Assembly: GCA_964371995.1 (NCBI GenBank)
Contig: CAYJPG010000014.1
Coordinates: 1 to 39,502, forward strand
DNA: 39,502 nucleotides
Source of the DNA: SHZI01 sp964371995
GTDB taxonomy: Bacteria; Pseudomonadota; Gammaproteobacteria; Steroidobacterales; GCA-2729495
Direction: 5' to 3'
Made by a program: the position numbers and the translations under genes. Positions 34,878 to 39,502 of this stretch are shown here, piece by piece (positions within the stretch are counted from its first letter, which is position 1; every line of letters begins with the position of its first letter). The notes under the pieces were generated by a model. The model was not told the DNA's origin and made no database searches. It was given only the letters and a program-made list of their open reading frames with translations.

Positions 34878-35897
34878 TCAGGGCCGCATGACTTCGTCGC
34901 CCAGCACGACGATGGATTTGCCCAGATTCTCACCGCGCATGAGCCGCGCAAAGTGTGCTCCGGTGGCGCCGATGCCGATGGCGCGATCCTCGCGATAACG
35001 GATCCGGCCGTCGGCAATCCGCGGCGCGACGAAATCGACAAACTGCGCACGGCGGTCTTCAAAATCCATCACCACAAGACCCTTCATCACTGCGCGCTTG
35101 ACGATCGGCAGCGCGAGATCCAGCGGTTTTGAGCGGGATGGATCGTTATAGCGCTCCATCAGGCCGCAAAGGATCACCGTACCGTAGTTCTTCAGCACCG
35201 TGAAGGCATCGACCAGCATCTGGCCACCGACATTGTCATGGTAGATGTCAGCACCGCCAGGCAGTGCCGCGGCCAGCGTCTGAAAGAAATCCGCAGACCG
35301 GTAATTGATACAGGCGCTGAAACCCAGTTCACGTACAAAGGCGCATTTTTCATCGGAACCGGCGATGCCGACCGCAACAGCCCCCCGCTGAATCGCGATC
35401 TGTCCGACCATCGAACCGACCGGACCCAATGCGGCTGAAACCAGCACCACCTGACCGGGCTGAACGTCTGCAAGCTCCACCATGCTTGCCCAGGCCGTGA
35501 GTCCCGGCATGCCGAGTACGCCGAGCCAGGTCGACAGGGGTGCGCGGTTCTGCTCCAGCACCTCCGTCTGCTCGCCCGATGACAGCGCGTACTCCTGCCA
35601 GCCACCGAAATGCCGTACATAGTCGCCCTCGCGGTAGGCGGGGTTTCGCGAGCGCAGTACCTGACCGACGGACTCCGCCATCGGCATGGCACCCGCACCG
35701 AGCGGCTGTCTGCCGCCCATATGGCGGCCGGCGATCGCGGAACGCTGGTAGGGATCCAGCGAGAGATAGATATGCCGGACCAGCAGTTCGCCGGGACCGG
35801 GCTCGGGAATCGGCACTTCCTGCAGCCGGAAATCCTCGACAAGCGGAACACCGGACAGCGGCCTGGCGAGTACGACCTGGTGATTTTTATGCTGCAT
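34878..35897 (-). CDS. NADP-dependent medium-chain reductase (CurA/YncB-like)
   Basis: A 339-residue MDR-superfamily enzyme without the zinc ligands of alcohol dehydrogenase. Order of features: EVPIPEPGPGELLVRHIYLS, SLDPYQRSAI, GWQEYALSS, then the Rossmann motif VLVSAALGPVGSMVGQIA (about residue 150 on) and INYRSADFFQTLAAALPGGADIYHDNVGG. This is the pattern of curcumin/prostaglandin reductases that reduce alpha,beta-unsaturated ketones with NADPH. Start ATG 35897, divergent from the DUF1838 gene. Substrate unknown. Confidence 0.9.
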   Translation of the reverse strand: MQHKNHQVVLARPLSGVPLVEDFRLQEVPIPEPGPGELLVRHIYLSLDPYQRSAIAGRHMGGRQPLGAGAMPMAESVGQVLRSRNPAYREGDYVRHFGGWQEYALSSGEQTEVLEQNRAPLSTWLGVLGMPGLTAWASMVELADVQPGQVVLVSAALGPVGSMVGQIAIQRGAVAVGIAGSDEKCAFVRELGFSACINYRSADFFQTLAAALPGGADIYHDNVGGQMLVDAFTVLKNYGTVILCGLMERYNDPSRSKPLDLALPIVKRAVMKGLVVMDFEDRRAQFVDFVAPRIADGRIRYREDRAIGIGATGAHFARLMRGENLGKSIVVLGDEVMRP

Positions 35898-36080
35898 AAG
35901 GCGTAGATCTTAACCCGGCATATCGCCCGCACACCGGTCACTGCCGGTTAATTGCCACCCCGGGACGCCGTACTGCGCAGGTCTGTTCCGCTAAACTGGA
36001 TCGACTGCTGCCCGAGACCGCGCACAACAGCGAATCTGCAGCAAATCATCCCGGTTCATTTTCCCCGAGGAGCCCAGACC

Positions 36081-36959
36081 ATGGCCGTCATTCCGTTTGA
36101 GACAAAAATCGATTTCATGAATCCCCGGTGGAACCGGGATGCCTGGGCGCGTATCCAGGGCGACCTGGATTCAGAGAAACAGCGCTTCAGTCACTGCAGC
36201 GGTGTGATCCTCGGCGTACGGCCCGGTGAGGCGCTCAAGCCACTGCTCGGCTTCCAGACCTTTCTCGCCACGCGCCTGGTGCCCCTGCCTGACGGCAACA
36301 TCCGCCGCCTGAACAAGGAAGTCATCTTCTACACGAATCTCAACCGGCTCAGTCAGCCCGGCGAGATCATCGATGAGTACAAGAACCCTTACACCAACGA
36401 AACCGTCAAGGTCGTACATGCCATCAACGATCCCTTCAACTACACGATCAGCGACACGCTGATCCTTGCACCGGAGGATTTCCCCGGCGATCGCAGCAAG
36501 CTGCCGAAGATCCCGCTGATCTTCCCCTGGCAGAAGCTCAATGACGAGACGCTGGTGCTGTCCACCGACATGCACCTCAACTATCCGAATCCGCTGCAGC
36601 CCGACAAGTGGCCGCGCGAGTCCGCCGGCCCGAAGGCGCAGGTATCGGAGATGATGCGTTACTTCGTCTCGATCAAGGACCTGGAAAACCCGAAGCTCAC
36701 CGCCGTCCCGTACCAGGGCACCTGGCACCGCGTCTCCCCATGGCTGCCGTTCATGCTGATGGGCCAGGCACCCGGCCATTGCATGTACGCCTCGACCATG
36801 GTCGGCTTCGACTCTGCGGACAAGCTGCCGAAGCATGTGCGCGAATACGCGGAAAAGAACTGCCCGCACATGCTGAACGCGCCGACCGAAGACTACGGCC
36901 CGAGCCATTCCAGCCTCGAGCACTACGCACGCGAGCAGAAGCCGGCACCGGCCGTCTGA
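36081..36959 (+). CDS. DUF1838 family protein
   Basis: A 292-residue soluble protein of the DUF1838 family. Recognisable blocks are QRFSHCSGVILGVRPGEALK, YKNPYTNETVKVVHAINDPF, LSTDMHLNYPNPLQPDKWPR and VPYQGTWHRVSPWLPFMLMG. No signal peptide is seen. The family has no settled function but is common in bacteria with large catabolic gene sets and often sits near oxidoreductases, as here. Start ATG 36081 with GAGGAG at 36067-36072, eight bases away; the frame is open 43 codons further upstream without ribosome site support. Confidence 0.88.
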   Translation: MAVIPFETKIDFMNPRWNRDAWARIQGDLDSEKQRFSHCSGVILGVRPGEALKPLLGFQTFLATRLVPLPDGNIRRLNKEVIFYTNLNRLSQPGEIIDEYKNPYTNETVKVVHAINDPFNYTISDTLILAPEDFPGDRSKLPKIPLIFPWQKLNDETLVLSTDMHLNYPNPLQPDKWPRESAGPKAQVSEMMRYFVSIKDLENPKLTAVPYQGTWHRVSPWLPFMLMGQAPGHCMYASTMVGFDSADKLPKHVREYAEKNCPHMLNAPTEDYGPSHSSLEHYAREQKPAPAV

Positions 36960-36970
36960 GCCACAGCCCA

Positions 36971-37003
36971 CAGGGGCCGGAGTGATGAACGCTCCGGCCC
37001 CTG
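36971..37003 (+). other. Hairpin between DUF1838 and lipoprotein genes
   Basis: CAGGGGCCGGAG pairs with CTCCGGCCCCTG (twelve perfect pairs) around nine bases. Only ATACTTT follows, so termination is uncertain. It may separate expression of the DUF1838 gene and the lipoprotein gene, whose start is 22 bases later. Confidence 0.6.
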
Positions 37004-37025
37004 ATACTTTCGCGGAGTCAGCACC

Positions 37026-38042
37026 ATGCATCACAAACAAGGTATTGCCACGCTGATAATGCTGAGCCTGGTCGCAATTGCCGGCTGCAGCACGACGCAG
37101 AGCCCGGACGCCCCGGCAGCCGAAAGGCAGCCTGCGGTTGACCCACAGCTGGCCAAAGGCCGGCAGCAACTGGTCGATGCGCTTGATGCCGCCTGGATCC
37201 GCGTCGTCGCCAGCGGCAAGGACCGCGAAATATACAAATCGATGCCGCCGTCAAAACCGGGCGCGGCCAGCAGCTACATGGTCACGCTCGCTGATTGTCT
37301 GCCCTCGCCCGAAGTGGCGCCCTTTCCCGATCAGCCGGTCGGCCTGCTGAAAGAGATTCTCGACCGGGGTGTCATCCGCCAGGTTGTGCAGAAGACGACC
37401 GACACGCCAAGTGACACGTCTTACTATTTCTCAGCCACCAGCGATGCGCTGTTCGAAGCGATGCTGGTCGAGCTGCGCAACCACTACAAGGTTGATCTCA
37501 AGGTTGAGAACGTCGTACTGCCACCGGGCCCCCTGCCTTCGACCTCGCTGCTGGTGGACGGTCGGGCCGACATCATCAGTCAACTCAATGCCACGGGCGG
37601 CGAAACCCAGGGCATGCGCCGGCGCAGCTCGCGGCGCTTCACCTGCACCATGAGCGCAATCAGCCAGTACCTGCATATCCCGGAAAAATCAGCCCTTGCC
37701 AGCGAGATCAACAGCGTCGACGACGTCTATGCCCGCGAGGGGCTGCGGATCTGTGCAGGCCCGCTGGCCACGCAAACTGCACGCGCTTTCTTTCCGAAGC
37801 ACAAGGTTTCGACCAAATACATGAACGACCTCAGCGGCTGCGTGAAAGATACGCAGGCGGGCAAGTTTGACCTGATCTTCAATCCCCTGCCGGACCTGGG
37901 AATTGCCGGCATCAAGGGCTTCAAGTCGGTCAATACCTGGATCGTGGCGGGTACACCGCTGTGGGTAGCTCGCGAGGATATCGTCTGCCCATCGGACGGC
38001 AATCCGCGCACTGAAGATCTGTGTTCGGTGGTCGAACCCTAG
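37026..38042 (+). CDS. Substrate-binding-protein-like lipoprotein
   Basis: A 338-residue lipoprotein with lipobox AIAGC (Cys near residue 21). The mature part has the two-lobe layout of family 3 periplasmic binding proteins: SYYFSATSDALFEAMLVEL...YKVDLKVENV, a domain-crossing LLVDGRADIISQLNATGG, then VDDVYAREGLRICAGPLATQTARAF and CVKDTQAGKFDLIFNPLPDLG. No ABC transporter genes follow, so it may be a sensor or part of an orphan system. Its stop shares CTAG (38039-38042) with the stop of the convergent transferase gene. Confidence 0.7.
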   Translation: MHHKQGIATLIMLSLVAIAGCSTTQSPDAPAAERQPAVDPQLAKGRQQLVDALDAAWIRVVASGKDREIYKSMPPSKPGAASSYMVTLADCLPSPEVAPFPDQPVGLLKEILDRGVIRQVVQKTTDTPSDTSYYFSATSDALFEAMLVELRNHYKVDLKVENVVLPPGPLPSTSLLVDGRADIISQLNATGGETQGMRRRSSRRFTCTMSAISQYLHIPEKSALASEINSVDDVYAREGLRICAGPLATQTARAFFPKHKVSTKYMNDLSGCVKDTQAGKFDLIFNPLPDLGIAGIKGFKSVNTWIVAGTPLWVAREDIVCPSDGNPRTEDLCSVVEP

Positions 38043-38686
38043 CAGGGCACCGGAACCAGCGGCACTGCCGGAATACCCTGCAAGCGTGGCATCGGCCAGA
38101 AATGCGGCAGCGCTTCGATGCGCCGGCACCAGGCCAGCACATTGCTGAAGGGCCGCGTGTCCACGCCGCCTTCTGCGGCCAGCAGGATATATGGATAGCA
38201 GGCGATATCGGCAACGGTGGCATGTTCCAGGGCCAGCCATTCGCGGTCGGCCAGATGGTCATCCATGATGCGCAGCGTCCGGTAACCGAGCCTGACACCC
38301 TGCATGTAATCGAAGGGCCAGTTGAGCAGTTTTACCGCGCGGGGTATTGCCAGGCCATTCTGGATTTCATTTGCCGACACCGACAGCCAGCGCATCACCA
38401 GCGCCAGCGACAGCGGGTCAAGCGGCGCCCAGTCGTGCTGCACGGGGTCGCCGTACTGCCCGGCCAGATAGAGCATGATCGCGAGCGAATCGGTGAGCAC
38501 GATGTCGCCATCGACCAGCACCGGCACCTGCCCGAAACGGTTACGTGCCAGGAACTCGACGCCCAGCTGCTCATTGCGCCGCAGATCCACCGGCCGCGTC
38601 TGATAGGGCTGACCCATCAGGCGCAGCAGCAGCTCCACCTTGTAGGAGTTGCCGGAGCCTTGCGAGGAATAGAGGGTAAGGTTCAT
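38039..38686 (-). CDS. Glutathione S-transferase family protein
   Basis: A 215-residue GST. The thioredoxin-fold N-domain starts MNLTLYSSQGSGNSYKVELL and has NRFGQVPVLVDGDIVLTDSLAIMLYLA, with cis-Pro after QV and the Asp-Ser pair that binds the glutamyl of glutathione. A helical C-domain follows (HATVADIACYPYI). Catalytic Ser in YSSQGSGN is plausible, as in theta/beta-like bacterial enzymes. Start ATG 38686; an eight-residue longer form from 38710 is less likely. It probably conjugates or isomerises an electrophile; the substrate is unknown. Divergent from the LLM gene at 38820. Confidence 0.88.
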   Translation of the reverse strand: MNLTLYSSQGSGNSYKVELLLRLMGQPYQTRPVDLRRNEQLGVEFLARNRFGQVPVLVDGDIVLTDSLAIMLYLAGQYGDPVQHDWAPLDPLSLALVMRWLSVSANEIQNGLAIPRAVKLLNWPFDYMQGVRLGYRTLRIMDDHLADREWLALEHATVADIACYPYILLAAEGGVDTRPFSNVLAWCRRIEALPHFWPMPRLQGIPAVPLVPVPC

Positions 38687-38819
38687 TGGTGCTGGCCACA
38701 GTATAGCCAAACATCAGTCCGGATCATCCGCCTGTTGACCGAATACGAATCGGCACCGGTTGAGTTATTTCCTGCCGGCGGGCACCCTACACGCCCCGCA
38801 ATACCAGGTCAGACGTGTC

Positions 38820-39502
38820 ATGCAGATCGATATCATCCTTGAGCCGGATCTGAGCCCGGCACAGGTCGCCGAACTGGCGGTCGCTGCGGAGAACCACGGT
38901 TTTCGCACCCTCTGGCACTCGAACTATCACCAGAACCCGGACGCCTTCGTGGCCCTGGTGCCAGCGGCACTGGCGACGAAGAAAATCCGCCTCGGTGTGC
39001 TGGCAGTCAGCCCCTACGAGATGCACCCGCTGAAGATCGCCAACGCGACACAGACACTGAACGAGATCAGCAACGGGCGCACCGTGGTCGCGATTGGCGG
39101 CGGCGGCTCAGTGATGGGCGCGATCGGTCGCAAGATGGACCCGAAAGCCAACCACATGCTGCAAAGCGTGCGCGAAGCGGTGGATATCGTCACTGCCGTA
39201 ACCTCGGGCAAACTGGTGATGAACTACACCGGCCAGGAGTTCCAGCTCAGCCGGCCGCTCAAGAACGGCTGGGCCAAGGCCGCACGGCCGGGAATCTTCA
39301 CCTGCGCGACCGGACCAAAGATGCTGCATCTGGCCGGCGAGATCGCCGACGGCACGCAGATGAGCGACGTCACACCGGAGAAGATCGACCATCACATGGA
39401 ACAGCTGCGCGAGGGCCTCGCCGCACGCAAGACGCCGGCCGCCGACTTCCGCATCGGCAACTTCTGGGCCTGGCATATCAAGGCTGACCGCGAGAAATCC
39501 AT
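38820..39502 (+). CDS. LLM-class flavin-dependent oxidoreductase (3' end outside window)
   Basis: The first 227 codons of a fourth luciferase-like monooxygenase, open to the window edge. It begins MQIDIILEPD, with IRLGVLAVSPYEMHPLKIAN, TLNEISNGRTVVAIGGGGSV, QSVREAVDIVTAV and NFWAWHIKADREKS. These blocks align with the 337-residue LLM proteins at 2276-3289 and 15089-16102 (for example LSNFWAWHVKKTRAEAE in the former). About 110 residues should lie beyond the edge. Start ATG 38820; only a weak AGGTC is seen upstream. Divergent from the GST gene. Confidence 0.87.
   Translation, partial: MQIDIILEPDLSPAQVAELAVAAENHGFRTLWHSNYHQNPDAFVALVPAALATKKIRLGVLAVSPYEMHPLKIANATQTLNEISNGRTVVAIGGGGSVMGAIGRKMDPKANHMLQSVREAVDIVTAVTSGKLVMNYTGQEFQLSRPLKNGWAKAARPGIFTCATGPKMLHLAGEIADGTQMSDVTPEKIDHHMEQLREGLAARKTPAADFRIGNFWAWHIKADREKS

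Noticed and set aside
1..39502. CRISPR arrays, insertion sequences, phage or integron features
   Set aside because: No regularly spaced repeats, transposase or integrase frames, or terminal inverted repeats were found by reading both strands.

Overview
This is a GC-rich (roughly 60% by eye) piece of a Gram-negative chromosome. The outer-membrane barrels, the OmpA protein, the MSHA-type pilus machinery, the VPxPA-CTERM sorted protein, the DUF1838 protein, the PQQ dehydrogenase and several luciferase-like monooxygenases suggest an environmental gammaproteobacterium, perhaps a Steroidobacter- or Woeseia-like lineage; that placement is inference. A 10-base N gap at 27751-27760 shows that this is a draft or metagenome assembly. 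I found no tRNA, rRNA, CRISPR array, insertion sequence or prophage.

Layout. 1-5200: an exported CTERM-sorted protein, a membrane protein, a small hypothetical gene coupled to arfB, a luciferase-like monooxygenase (LLM) and a lipoprotein with four DUF4397-type repeats. 5287-9063 (minus): a tight three-gene envelope operon of SAM methyltransferase, LtaS-like phospho-transferase and GT39-type glycosyltransferase. 9300-12738 (minus): a metal-uptake operon of small membrane protein, outer-membrane barrel, ZnuA-like binding protein and ZnuB-like permease, with no ATPase gene. 12813-15066: a lipoprotein thermonuclease, and a cytochrome-porin fusion of Cyc2-like architecture whose signal peptide is missing or out of frame.

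15089-21114 (minus): six closely spaced genes, a chorismate-lyase-like protein, a PQQ dehydrogenase, two paralogous membrane-anchored coiled-coil proteins and two LLM oxidoreductases. 21293-22945 (plus): OmpA followed by a free-standing paralogue of its barrel domain. 23196-34781 (plus): a ten-gene MSHA-like type IV pilus cluster made of secretin, TPR protein, assembly ATPase, platform protein, PilM/PilN-like fusion, PilO-like protein, MshK-like protein, two large pilin-like proteins and a pilin, closed by a strong terminator. The N gap falls inside the ATPase gene. 34878-39502: a CurA-like reductase, a DUF1838 protein, a binding-protein-like lipoprotein, a glutathione transferase and the start of a fourth LLM gene cut by the window edge.

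The points most worth checking are the cytochrome-porin gene with the broken start, the four LLM enzymes (two of exactly equal length), the pair of large pilins sharing an LPCP domain, and a 34-base relic of a second thermonuclease gene beside the first LLM gene.
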